Assembly: GCA_964510785.1 (NCBI GenBank)
Contig: CAZECM010000034.1
Location: 1-31,937, forward strand
Length of the DNA stretch: 31,937 nt
Direction: 5' to 3'
Source: JAAYZM01 sp964510785
GTDB taxonomy: Bacteria > Actinomycetota > Actinomycetes > Actinomycetales > Cellulomonadaceae
In this document: positions 23,838-31,087 of the stretch, piece after piece
Numbering within the stretch: the first letter of the stretch is position 1
How the letters are laid out: each line of letters starts with the position of its first letter
Made by a program: the position numbers and the translations under genes
Notes under the pieces: generated by a model
The model's input: only the letters and a program-made list of their open reading frames with translations
The model's database searches: none
Told to the model about the DNA's origin: nothing

Positions 23838-25823
23838 TCAGCTCAGCGCGGTGAGCGTGAGCGTCGCGTTGTAGGTGCCTTCGGTGACCGACACGGGGAG
23901 CAGCAGCTCCAGGTCCGCACCGAGCAGTGCCGAGCCTGAGGCGTGCCCGACGGCGGCAGCGCCGAGAACCGAGGACACGGAGAGACCCTCGCCACCGAGC
24001 AGGCCCGAGGTGACGACCGCGCCAGCGGTGGCGCCGCCGGTGTTCTCGGTGACGGCCGGGCTCCAGCCGAGGTGCTTGGACTCGATGCTCTGGCCGCCGG
24101 CGACGAAGTCTCCGACCTGCCCGGACAGCGACCAGGCGGGCGCGCCGAGGCGGGTGTCCGTGACGCGCACCGGGTTGATCGCCCCGTACGCCTCGAACCG
24201 GTCACCGGCGAGCGCCGCCTCACCGAGGTCGACGAGGCCGTTGCTGCCGTCGATGCTCCACACGAACTCACCGGGCTCGGGCTCGAAGGTGGGAACGGTC
24301 ACCTGGAGCGACTGCTCGCCGTCGCCCGGCTCAGGGGTGGGGATCTCGACGCCGGGCTCCGTGACGAACTTGCCCAGCGAGTTCTTCGTGATCGTGAAGG
24401 AGTCGTACAGGCTGCCGATCGGCTCGGGTGCGCCGCCGGTCTTCGCCGCGACGTAGGACTCGTAGGTGAGCGTGCCGCCGTCGACGGAGATCACCTGGTA
24501 CGTCGAGACGTTGGCGCCGCGCTTGACCTGCGTGGCTCCGTTGTTGGTCCACACGTTCGTCGCGTCCGAGGCGAGCGCGTAGTACTTGCCGCCCGAGTTC
24601 GACACCGCGTAGACCGGACCGGTGGTCAGGCCGGGGGTCTCGGTGGCGTCGGTGTTCTTGAAGCCACGTGCGTAGGTGTGGTCGTGGCCTTGCAGCACGA
24701 GGTCGATGTTGTGCTCCTGGAAGACGGGCACCCACGCGGCACGCAGGATCGGCTCGTCACGGCCCGAGGACACCGAGTAGACGGGCTGGTGGAACGTCGC
24801 CACGGCCCACGTGTTCGGGTTGTTCTCGAGGATGTGGTCGAGCCACGCGGCCTGGAAGTCGATCCACAGCGAGCCGGTGTTCGGGCAGCCCGCACCGGAG
24901 CACGCGGGCAGGTTCGCCGGGGTGAGGAACGTCGTGTCGCGCGTCGCGTTGAGCGTGATGAAGCGGACGTCCTGGTAGTCGACGTAGTAGACCGTCTCGG
25001 CGGCGAACTGCGACCAGTGCGCGAAGAGTGCGGCGGTGCGCAGCGCGGCCGGGGTGTCGCCCTCGGCGAGCTGGGCCAGCTCTCCGATGGTCGAGAGGCT
25101 CGGCTGGTTGTGCGGGTACTCGAAGTTCGCCTTCCAGTTCCGCATCGTCTGGTCGCCCGAGTACTCGTGGTTGCCGGGAGCGGCCAGCACCTGCTTGGTG
25201 CGGCCCGACTCGCCCATGCCGAGGAACCAGTTGGTCCACTGGGTCTGGTTGGAGGCGGTGTCGATGAGGTCGCCGGCGTGCACGCTGCCGACGTTGTCGG
25301 GCGCCTTGGCGTTCGCCGCGTTGACGACGGCCGGCCAGGTGACCGGCAGGTCGATCTGGGCGTCGCCGTAGTAGATGAAGGAGAACGGCTTGGCGTGGTC
25401 GGCCGCTGTGGTGAACGTGCGCCACGTGGTCCAGTCACCGTCCCGGCCCACCCGGTACTCGTACGCCGTCTCCGGGCTCAGGCCCGTGAGGTGGGCCGAG
25501 AAGTGCGTGAAGGCGCCGATCGTGTCGACGGCGGTCGCCGCGACCTGGGAGGTAGCGCCGCCGACGGGCCGGTACTCGACGCTCCCGGCGGCCGAGGTCG
25601 ACGAGCGCCAGGTGACGTACTGGGACGACGTCGGGTCGGCGGTGCCGGTGAGCACCAGGCGGTCGGTGGTGGTGCCGGGGTCAGCGCTGGCCGTCGCCGC
25701 GGTGGCGATGGCGAGCGGGGCGGTGAGCAGGGTCCCCGCCAGGGCGAGCGCGAGGCTCCGGCGAGCGAGGCCTCGGTGGGGCCGGTCGGTGTGCCTGTGG
25801 GCACGCGAGCGTGGTGTGGACAT
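23838..25823 (-). CDS. Secreted purple-acid-phosphatase-like metallophosphoesterase with WxL-like C-terminal module
   Basis: A 661-residue exported enzyme. A basic, histidine-rich N-terminus leads into a signal peptide (RRSLALALAGTLLTAPLAIA). Next come an Ig/fibronectin-like domain of the purple acid phosphatase type (VTWRSSTSAAGSVEYR, LTGLSPETAYEYRVG) and the metallophosphoesterase core with all expected ligand motifs: YGDAQ (D154), GDLID (D185), GNHE (N218-H219), FHQP (H345) and GHDH (H380, H382). A linker of about 40 residues precedes the WxL-like module at 520-661 (AWSLSGQVGDF, end YNATLTLTALS). The ATG at 25823 has AAGGAG 13 bases upstream; a GTG at 25859 would add 12 residues. It is first in the cluster, 16 bases before the next gene. 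Likely an extracellular phosphomonoesterase or phosphodiesterase held on the wall. Confidence 0.88.
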   Translation of the reverse strand: MSTPRSRAHRHTDRPHRGLARRSLALALAGTLLTAPLAIATAATASADPGTTTDRLVLTGTADPTSSQYVTWRSSTSAAGSVEYRPVGGATSQVAATAVDTIGAFTHFSAHLTGLSPETAYEYRVGRDGDWTTWRTFTTAADHAKPFSFIYYGDAQIDLPVTWPAVVNAANAKAPDNVGSVHAGDLIDTASNQTQWTNWFLGMGESGRTKQVLAAPGNHEYSGDQTMRNWKANFEYPHNQPSLSTIGELAQLAEGDTPAALRTAALFAHWSQFAAETVYYVDYQDVRFITLNATRDTTFLTPANLPACSGAGCPNTGSLWIDFQAAWLDHILENNPNTWAVATFHQPVYSVSSGRDEPILRAAWVPVFQEHNIDLVLQGHDHTYARGFKNTDATETPGLTTGPVYAVSNSGGKYYALASDATNVWTNNGATQVKRGANVSTYQVISVDGGTLTYESYVAAKTGGAPEPIGSLYDSFTITKNSLGKFVTEPGVEIPTPEPGDGEQSLQVTVPTFEPEPGEFVWSIDGSNGLVDLGEAALAGDRFEAYGAINPVRVTDTRLGAPAWSLSGQVGDFVAGGQSIESKHLGWSPAVTENTGGATAGAVVTSGLLGGEGLSVSSVLGAAAVGHASGSALLGADLELLLPVSVTEGTYNATLTLTALS

Positions 25824-25884
25824 GTCGAGTTCACGGCTCCTTGGGTCAGGGGTTGGCACGTGAAAGCTCGCAGCACCGGATGTT

Positions 25885-25914
25885 GTCCGAGGAAACGAGG
25901 AGTGGACCTCGGAC
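25885..25914. promoter_or_regulatory. Inverted repeat upstream of the phosphatase cluster
   Basis: GTCCGAGG (25885-25892) and CCTCGGAC (25907-25914) are perfect 8-base arms with a 14-base spacer, in the 175-base gap between the divergent phosphatase and ATP-grasp genes. It could be an operator or an RNA hairpin in the leader of the phosphatase transcript. The regulator is unknown. Confidence 0.4.
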
Positions 25915-25998
25915 GATCAGAGTCCGACATTTCAGAATTTGTCCCCCAAGTCGGGTGCTCGTAGCCGCAGTCACCTGCGTCGCCACTACGCTGCAGAC

Positions 25999-26958
25999 GT
26001 GACCGCACCTCGCATCGCCCTCGTGACCTATGCCCCCCTGCCGGAGCTCGATGCCGACGACGCGCCCCTCCTGGCCGCGCTCGAGGAGCGGGGCGCCGAG
26101 GCCGTCGCGACCGTCTGGGACGACCCGGGCGTCGACTGGGCGGGCTTCGACCTCGTGGTCGTGCGCAGCACGTGGGACTACATGGAGCGGCTCGAGGAGT
26201 TCCTCGCGTGGACCGAGCGCGTCGCGGCGGCCACCACGCTCGCCAACCCGGCCGAGGTGCTGCGGTGGAACACCGACAAGATCTACCTGCGTGACCTCGA
26301 GCAGCGAGGGATCGCCGTCGTCCCCACGAAGTATCTCGACCCCGCCGTGCACAACGAGGGCCGGAAGATCCACGCGCGCACGCCCGGTCGCGGTGAGTTC
26401 GTCGTGAAGCCCACGGTGAGCGCGGGCTCGATGGACACGGCGCGCTACCGCTCCGGCGACGTCGACGACCGCGGCGAGGCCATGCGCCACACCAGGCGGC
26501 TGCTGACCGAGGGACGCGCGGTCATGATCCAGCCCTACCTCAAGGCGGTCGACGACGTCGGGGAGACAGCGCTGATCTACATCGGCGGGCTGTTCTCCCA
26601 CGCAGCCCGCAAGGGTGCGATCCTCGGTGGCTTCGGCGCCGCGCTGAGCGAGCCGTTGATGGCCGAGGAGATGACGTCCCGTGAGCCGTCGGTCGCCGAG
26701 CGCGCCGTGGGTGACGCCGTCGTCGCGGTGCTGCCCGAGCTCGTCGAGACCCAGGGCGGCGCGGACTTCCCGCTCCTGTACGCCCGGATCGACCTCATCC
26801 CGGACGAGGAGGGCAACCCGCTCGTCCTCGAGGTCGAGGTGACCGAACCTTCCCTGTTCCTGCGGTTCGCACCCGGCTCGGTCGAGCGCTTCGCGGACAC
26901 CGCCGTGGCGCGCGCGCTGCGGGCACGGACCAGCGCGCTGCGCGCCCGGATGCCGTAA
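25999..26958 (+). CDS. ATP-grasp domain protein
   Basis: A 319-residue cytoplasmic protein starting at GTG 25999. The N-terminal third is an alpha/beta pre-ATP-grasp domain (RIALVTYAPLPELDADDAPLL, DLVVVRSTWDYM). The ATP-grasp fold follows: NTDKIYLRDLEQRGIAVVPT, EFVVKPTVSAGSMDTARY (nucleotide-binding lysine and glycine loop), MIQPYLKAVDDVGE, and metal-binding LYARIDLIPDEEG with LVLEVEVTEPSLFL. It resembles the glutathione synthetase/RimK-like group, which joins a carboxylate to an amine, but the substrates are not evident. There is no ribosome binding site; TACGCT 7 bases before the start could be a -10 box of a leaderless transcript. It is divergent from the phosphatase cluster. Confidence 0.85.
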   Translation: MTAPRIALVTYAPLPELDADDAPLLAALEERGAEAVATVWDDPGVDWAGFDLVVVRSTWDYMERLEEFLAWTERVAAATTLANPAEVLRWNTDKIYLRDLEQRGIAVVPTKYLDPAVHNEGRKIHARTPGRGEFVVKPTVSAGSMDTARYRSGDVDDRGEAMRHTRRLLTEGRAVMIQPYLKAVDDVGETALIYIGGLFSHAARKGAILGGFGAALSEPLMAEEMTSREPSVAERAVGDAVVAVLPELVETQGGADFPLLYARIDLIPDEEGNPLVLEVEVTEPSLFLRFAPGSVERFADTAVARALRARTSALRARMP

Positions 26959-26963
26959 CCGGG

Positions 26964-27217
26964 TCAGGCGGGCTTCCAACCCTTCGGGGTCGTGACCAGC
27001 ACCCGCTGACCGGCGCCGGGATCGCGTTGTGGTACTCGGTCTCGATGGTGAGTCCCGCTGCCTGGCCCTGACCCTGGCCGATCCCGCTGAGCGAGGACTC
27101 CAGCGCCGAGGCGGCCATCGGGTGCCTGCCCTGGTTGATCACGAGCTTGATCGGGCGTGGTGCACCCTGCTCGAGCTGGGCGGCCAGCGCCACCAGGAGC
27201 GAGTCAGCCACGTCCAC
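26964..27217 (-). pseudogene. Small gene with an apparent frameshift, unknown function
   Basis: From GTG 27217 (GGAG 10 bases upstream) the minus strand reads MDVADSLLVALAAQLEQ, then a conserved-looking RPIKLVINQGRHPMAASA and TIETEYHNAIPAP. That frame then continues into the ATP-grasp gene without a sensible end. The adjacent frame gives GQRVLVTTPKGWKPA and stops at 26964, a natural-looking C-terminus. The span is 254 bases, one short of 85 codons, consistent with a one-base deletion around 27010-27022 in a GGCGCCGGG stretch. I do not recognise the protein. It is divergent from tetR and shares the palindrome between them, so it may be the regulated target. A sequencing error is as likely as a true mutation. 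Confidence 0.55.
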
Positions 27218-27227
27218 GACGCATAAA

Positions 27228-27259
27228 CTCCACAACTGTAGAATTCAACAGGTGTGGAG
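27228..27259. promoter_or_regulatory. 32-bp palindromic operator between the small gene and tetR
   Basis: The site is symmetric at 28 of 32 positions: outer arms CTCCACA/TGTGGAG, inner arms CTGT/ACAG, and a central GAATTC. It ends just before TATGAT (27261-27266), a good -10 box for tetR, and on the other side abuts the leader of the divergent small gene. This size, symmetry and position are what a TetR-family repressor acting on itself and a divergent neighbour would use. Confidence 0.8.
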
Positions 27260-27272
27260 ATATGATGCCGTC

Positions 27273-27884
27273 ATGTCTGATGACGCTCGTCACACCACGG
27301 GAAGCCGCGCGACCGGTCGCAGGGCCGGGAACAGCGGGACGCGCGACGCGATCCTCGCCGCTGCGCGCAGCCACTTCGCCCTCGACGGCTACGCCGCCTC
27401 GCTGCGGGCCGTCGCGGCGACCGCCGATGTCGACGTCGCCCTCATCCGCCACTTCTTCGGCAGCAAGGACGACCTGTTCACCGCGATCCTCGCGCTGCCG
27501 GACGAAGCCCCGCAGCGGCTCCTGGACGCACTCGCGGGCGACCCCGAGACGCTGGGCGAACGCCTCGCGCGCGCCTACCTGGCGCTGTGGGAGGAGCCGG
27601 CGACCGCGGAGCCCCTGATCGCCCTCGCGCGCACCGCGCTGGCGTCCCGGCACACGACCGACCACGTGCGCGAGCTGGTGACCCGCCGGCTCCTCAGCCA
27701 GGTGTTCCCGAAGCTCGAGGTCGACCGGCCCGAGGCGCGCTTCGCGCTCGTCAGCGCACAGCTCATGGGGGTCGCCCTCGCCCGCTACGTCCTGCGGGCC
27801 GGCCCGCTCGCCGAGCTCGAGAGCGACACGATCGCCTCGCTCCTCGGCCCCACCATCCAGCTCCAGCTCACCGGGAAGGTGTGA
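27273..27884 (+). CDS. TetR-family transcriptional regulator
   Basis: A 203-residue DNA-binding protein. After a disordered basic start the HTH domain spans about residues 20-68: TRDAILAAARSHFALDGYAA, then SLRAVAATADVDVALIRHFFGSKDDLF, the typical recognition-helix region of TetR proteins. The C-terminal two thirds are helical and carry the ligand and dimer surface (TLGERLARAYLALWEEP, RFALVSAQLMGVALARYVL). The ATG at 27273 is the only sensible start, 7 bases after the TATGAT box; two closer ATGs are out of frame. The 32-bp palindrome directly upstream is its likely operator. The downstream M23-like gene begins 3 bases after its stop. The ligand is unknown. Confidence 0.92.
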   Translation: MSDDARHTTGSRATGRRAGNSGTRDAILAAARSHFALDGYAASLRAVAATADVDVALIRHFFGSKDDLFTAILALPDEAPQRLLDALAGDPETLGERLARAYLALWEEPATAEPLIALARTALASRHTTDHVRELVTRRLLSQVFPKLEVDRPEARFALVSAQLMGVALARYVLRAGPLAELESDTIASLLGPTIQLQLTGKV

Positions 27885-27886
27885 GG

Positions 27887-28570
27887 ATGCCCCCGGTCGC
27901 TCTCTCCCTGCCGTTCGACGGTCGGTGGCTCGTGCAGAACAGCCCGGCGCGACGTGTGCCCAGCCATGGACTCGATCTGCTCGGCCAGCGGTACGCGATC
28001 GACTTCGTCGCCGTCGACGAGCGGGGCCGGACGGCGCCGACGCGCGACTGGCGAACGGCCCTGTCGACCGAACCACCGGAGAGGTTCTTCGGGTTCGGCC
28101 TGCCGATCCTGGCCCCGGTGAACGGCGTGGTGGTGCAGACGCACGGCGAGGAGAGCGACCACGAGGCACGACGCTCACCGCTGGCGTTGGTCCCGTACGC
28201 ACTGGGACAGGCAGCCCGGCTGCGGCAGGGGCCGGACGCGCTCGCAGGAAACCGGGTGGTGGTGCGCGACCACGCGAGCGGGATGCTCGTCGCGTTGGTG
28301 CACCTGCGAGCCGGGTCGCTGCGAGTCCGGATCGGCGACGAGGTGGCGAGGGGCGAGCCGCTCGCCGAGTGCGGCAACTCGGGCAACTCGACCCAACCCC
28401 ATGTGCACGTACAGGTGATGGACAACGTCGACCTCGACCTCGCGCAGGGCGTGCCGGTCGTCTTCACCCGCTACCGGCAGTGGGGACCCGTGCCAGGAGC
28501 CGTCGAGGACGTCGACGTGGGCGTACCGCTGGAACGGGCGATCGTGGGCCCGCTCCCGTCAGAGCAGTAG
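27887..28570 (+). CDS. M23-like metallopeptidase domain protein without signal peptide
   Basis: A 227-residue protein. The N-terminus (PPVALSLPFDGRWLVQNSPA) carries no signal sequence. The M23/LytM-type fold is suggested by H27 with D39 (SHGLDLLGQRYAIDF), a GFGLPILAPVNGVVVQ strand, LVALVHLRAGSL, the glycine turn GDEVARGEPLAECGNSGNS, and HVHVQ with H172 and H174. These could be the zinc ligands of a peptidase that normally cuts peptidoglycan, yet the protein appears cytoplasmic, so its substrate is open. GTGAGG precedes the ATG, which follows the tetR stop by two bases, so the two genes form one operon under the palindrome. The fold is likely; activity is uncertain. Confidence 0.75.
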   Translation: MPPVALSLPFDGRWLVQNSPARRVPSHGLDLLGQRYAIDFVAVDERGRTAPTRDWRTALSTEPPERFFGFGLPILAPVNGVVVQTHGEESDHEARRSPLALVPYALGQAARLRQGPDALAGNRVVVRDHASGMLVALVHLRAGSLRVRIGDEVARGEPLAECGNSGNSTQPHVHVQVMDNVDLDLAQGVPVVFTRYRQWGPVPGAVEDVDVGVPLERAIVGPLPSEQ

Positions 28571-28629
28571 CACCCGGGATCGGCCCGTTGCGCGGCGCCG
28601 GCCGGGTCAGCGGACGGGGGAAGAGAGAA

Positions 28630-28659
28630 CCGGTCCCAGCGTGGGGACGCTGGGACCGG
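28630..28659. terminator. Strong bidirectional hairpin between the M23-like gene and tRNA-His
   Basis: A perfect 13-base stem (28630-28642 with 28647-28659, core GTCCCAGCG/CGCTGGGAC) with a GGGG loop. On the minus strand it is followed by GTTCTCTCTTC, fitting a terminator for tRNA-His; on the plus strand it can end the tetR operon. Confidence 0.75.
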
Positions 28660-28662
28660 CGG

Positions 28663-28739
28663 TGGGGTGGCTAACGGGACTTGAACCCGCGACCCCCTGG
28701 ACCACAACCAGGTGCTCTACCTACTGAGCTATAGCCACC
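28663..28739 (-). tRNA. tRNA-His (anticodon GUG)
   Basis: The minus strand gives acceptor GTGGCTA pairing with TAGCCAC, D arm GCTCAGTAGGTAGAGC, anticodon loop TTGTGGT (GTG) and T arm GGTTCAAGTCC. The extra G-1 typical of tRNA-His is encoded at 28739, opposite a C discriminator, and CCA is encoded at 28663-28665. Confidence 0.95.
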
Positions 28740-28818
28740 GTGCAGGCGCGCATCGCTGCGAACCGACGAGGAGTCTACCTGGTCCGGGCGCGGGTGCCGC
28801 ACGCGTTGTGTCGTGCCA

Positions 28819-29484
28819 CTACGGAGCGACCGGCCCCGCAGGCAGGTAGGCGGCAGTGACGGAGGTCTTCGCGATCTCGGCAGAGATCGCCCTGACCGTC
28901 GGGGTGTCGGGCCCCGGCTGCGGCACGAGCATCGCCGCGCGGTAGTAGCGCAGCTCGTCGATGCTCTCGAGGATGTCGGCGAGCGCGCGGTGCCCGCCGT
29001 GCTTCTCGGGGGAGTTGAAGTAGATGCGCGGGTACCAGCGCCGGGCGAGCTCCTTGATGGAGGACACGTCGATCACGCGGTAGTGCAGGTGCTCCATGAG
29101 CCCGGGCATGTCGCGCTCGAGGAACGTCTTGTCCATGCCCACGGTGTTCCCCGCGAGGGGTGCCTTGCCCACCTCGGGGACCCACGCGCGCACGTAGTCG
29201 AGCACGAGCTCCTGCGCGGCGGCCATGGTCATGCCGCCCTCGAGCTCGAGGATCAGGCCGGACCGGGTGTGCATGTCCACCACGAAGGGGTCCATCTGCG
29301 CGACGGCCTCCGCGGGGGGCGCGATGACGACGCTGACGCCGTTGCCGAGGACGTTGAGCTCCGCGTCGGTGACGACGGCGGCGACCTCGACGAGCGCGTC
29401 GTTGACGGTGTCGAGGCCGGTCATCTCGCAGTCGATCCAGACGATGCGGCCGTTCTCGCCGGACGGGGAGCTGGTGGTGGTCAC
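28819..29484 (-). CDS. orn: Oligoribonuclease
   Basis: A 221-residue 3'-5' exoribonuclease that finishes RNA decay by degrading 2-5 nt oligonucleotides, including pGpG. It belongs to the DEDDh group: D18 and E20 in IVWIDCEMTGLD, a central aspartate in NTVGMDKTFLERDMP, and the final H and D in GGHRALADI. The length is slightly above E. coli Orn (181) because of a Ser/Thr start and an Ala/Pro-rich tail. The start is GTG at 29484. It lies upstream of tRNA-His on the same strand. No unusual features. Confidence 0.95.
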   Translation of the reverse strand: MTTTSSPSGENGRIVWIDCEMTGLDTVNDALVEVAAVVTDAELNVLGNGVSVVIAPPAEAVAQMDPFVVDMHTRSGLILELEGGMTMAAAQELVLDYVRAWVPEVGKAPLAGNTVGMDKTFLERDMPGLMEHLHYRVIDVSSIKELARRWYPRIYFNSPEKHGGHRALADILESIDELRYYRAAMLVPQPGPDTPTVRAISAEIAKTSVTAAYLPAGPVAP

Positions 29485-29526
29485 GCGCCCAGCCTAGGCG
29501 CCCCCACCGACTACCAGGGAACTTCC

Positions 29527-29757
29527 CTAGTCCCGCGGTGGGTCTGGACGGTTCGGCATGGTCGCTCCGAGGACCAGGGCGCCGACGACGACGACGGCGG
29601 CACCCGCCCCGATCACGAGCCCGCGGAGCCAGCCGCCACCGGCCCAGGTGACGCCCAGGCACGTCGCGCCGAGGACGACGACGGCGAGCAGCAGGCGGTC
29701 GCGCCAGCCGTGGCGGGCGTCGTCGTCGGCGGTCTCGCGTTCCGCGTGCCGGCCCAT
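29527..29757 (-). CDS. Small membrane protein
   Basis: A 76-residue protein starting at ATG 29757, with AGGAAGGGG about 9 bases upstream. A charged N-terminus (MGRHAERETADDDARHGWRD) is followed by two membrane helices at about 21-42 (LLLAVVVLGATCLGVTW) and 46-66 (LVIGAGAAVVVVGALVLGA), then a short polar tail. It resembles the many small actinobacterial DUF3017-like proteins, but I cannot assign it. It sits 42 bases upstream of orn on the same strand. Longer readings of this frame cross a hairpin and lack support. Confidence 0.7.
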   Translation of the reverse strand: MGRHAERETADDDARHGWRDRLLLAVVVLGATCLGVTWAGGGWLRGLVIGAGAAVVVVGALVLGATMPNRPDPPRD

Positions 29758-29801
29758 CAGCGCGCGCCCCTTCCTGGGGCGCGACCGGGCTCGGACACGA
29801 C

Positions 29802-29842
29802 GGTGCCGGGGGCGATCCGCTCGCTGCGGGACCCCCGGCACC
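29802..29842 (-). terminator. Hairpin between two small minus-strand genes
   Basis: An 11-base perfect stem, GGTGCCGGGGG (29802-29812) with CCCCCGGCACC (29832-29842), and a 19-base loop. It lies 16 bases after the stop of the gene at 29858-30061. No T run is seen, so it may be a terminator or a leader structure. Confidence 0.5.
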
Positions 29843-29857
29843 GGGTGTTGGTTGGGC

Positions 29858-30061
29858 TCACATGGCCCATCGTGGCACGGCGTCGGGCTGGCACGGGGCA
29901 CTGCCCGCCGTCGCGTCACGGAGCATTGCGTCGGTCGACCGGTGGTGGCGCTGCGCACTTCGCAGAGCGATGGCACGCAGGACGGACACCACGCGGGTCG
30001 CCTCGGCAACACGCTGCTGGTGCTCGAACCGAGCTACCTGGAGCTGTGTCTCGGGATGCAT
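29858..30061 (-). CDS. Small hypothetical protein
   Basis: A 67-residue protein beginning MHPETQLQVARFEHQQRVAEATR, an amphipathic, probably helical start rich in Gln, Arg and Glu, followed by a basic middle with several histidines (SAQRHHRSTDAML). AGGAAGG lies about 11 bases before the ATG at 30061. Short proteins starting M-H-P-E/D-T are common in actinobacteria, often near small membrane proteins. No function is known to me. Composition and binding site favour a real gene, but it is short. Confidence 0.5.
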   Translation of the reverse strand: MHPETQLQVARFEHQQRVAEATRVVSVLRAIALRSAQRHHRSTDAMLRDATAGSAPCQPDAVPRWAM

Positions 30062-30285
30062 GGTGGTGGTGACCTTCCTGATGGCGCGCGAAGCAGCCCG
30101 GAGAGCCGGGAGGCTTCGAGCATGGGGTGGTGTGGTGGGCCTGGCCGGGCCCGGTGCTTGCTGCAGCGGGGACTATCCTCGCGCCGGCGTGTGGCGCGTG
30201 TCACGGCTTTATCGGGTGGTCATCTCCTGGTGCAAACTCGATGAACGGGACGAATCCACCGTAGGACGAGCCACTGACACTGCGA
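30062..30285. other. Intergenic region upstream of the small minus-strand genes
   Basis: About 220 bases between the small gene and the dehydrogenase gene, which is also on the minus strand. TTGCAC (30230-30235) and GATAAA (30208-30213), read on the minus strand with a 16-base gap, form a plausible promoter for the small gene downstream. Nothing else is evident. Confidence 0.35.
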
Positions 30286-31041
30286 TCAGCCGCGGTGCAC
30301 CTGCAGGGGACCCGAGCTCTGGGTCACGGGCATGAGCTCGATGACGTTGATGTTGACGTGCGGCGGCTGGGCCACGGCCCAGTGCACGGCCTCCGCGACG
30401 TCGGCCGCCGTGAGTGCGCCGGAGCCCTCGTAGACCTTCGCCGCGCGCTCGGCGTCCCCGCCGAAGCGCACCGTGGAGAACTCGGTGCCGCCCACGAGCC
30501 CGGGCTCGACGCACGTGACGCGCACCCCCGTGCCGTGCAGGTCGCTGCGCAGGTTGAGGCTGAGCTGGTGCACGAAGGCCTTCGTGGCCCCGTAGACGTT
30601 GCCGCCGGGGTACGGGTACGTGCCCGCGATCGAGCCGAGGTTGACCACGTGGCCCCGGCCGCGCGCCACCATGCCCGGCAGGATCGCGCGCGTGCAGTGC
30701 AGGACGCCGGCGCAGTTGGTGTCGAGCATCTGCTGCCACTCGTCCGGGTCGGCCTCGTGGGCGGGGGACAGGCCAAGGGCCAGGCCGGCGTTGTTGACGA
30801 GCACGTCGACCTCGGCGAACTCCGCGGGGAGCTGCCCGACGGCGGCGTCCACGGCGGCGCGGTCCCGCACGTCGAGCTCGAGGGGGAGCACGCGGGGGCC
30901 GAGCTCCGCCGCGAGCGCACCCACACGGTCGCCGCGGCGGGCCGTAGCCACCACGCGTGCGCCGTCGGCGGAAAACCTGCGGACGATCTCGGCGCCGAAG
31001 CCCGCGCTCGCGCCCGTGACGAAGATGGTCTGGCTGGTCAT
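30286..31041 (-). CDS. YdfG-like short-chain dehydrogenase/reductase
   Basis: A 251-residue NADP-dependent dehydrogenase of the classical SDR family. The cofactor loop TGASAGFG is at residues 9-16, with R-rich VVATARRGDR after the second strand suggesting NADP. NNAG is at 83-86, a serine lies in NLGSIAG, and YGATK gives the catalytic Y150 and K154. The end INVIELMPVTQS closely matches E. coli YdfG, which oxidises 3-hydroxy acids such as L-allo-threonine and reduces malonic semialdehyde. The ATG at 31041 directly begins the Rossmann strand; an in-frame GTG at 31050 is possible. It is divergent from the membrane protein gene. Confidence 0.9.
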   Translation of the reverse strand: MTSQTIFVTGASAGFGAEIVRRFSADGARVVATARRGDRVGALAAELGPRVLPLELDVRDRAAVDAAVGQLPAEFAEVDVLVNNAGLALGLSPAHEADPDEWQQMLDTNCAGVLHCTRAILPGMVARGRGHVVNLGSIAGTYPYPGGNVYGATKAFVHQLSLNLRSDLHGTGVRVTCVEPGLVGGTEFSTVRFGGDAERAAKVYEGSGALTAADVAEAVHWAVAQPPHVNINVIELMPVTQSSGPLQVHRG

Positions 31042-31087
31042 GGCCTCCACGCTACGGCGCGCAGGCCCGCACTGTTAGCCTCCGACC

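Noticed and set aside
25823..25840. Pho box (GTTCAC repeats) upstream of the phosphatase gene
   Set aside because: Only one GTTCAC-like unit is present, and it lies between the binding site and start codon, so it is part of the conserved 5' leader and not a tandem PhoP site.
22520..25964. Long + strand frames of 444 and 673 residues
   Set aside because: They are antisense shadows of the WxL-like and phosphatase genes, with Arg/Gly/Glu-rich composition typical of high-GC shadows.
29527..30012. 161-residue reading of the small membrane protein frame
   Set aside because: The extra N-terminal part crosses a strong hairpin and overlaps the small gene at 29858-30061; the ATG at 29757 has its own ribosome binding site.
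28813..30072. 419-residue + strand frame
   Set aside because: It is antisense to orn and the two small minus-strand genes, without any family-like sequence.
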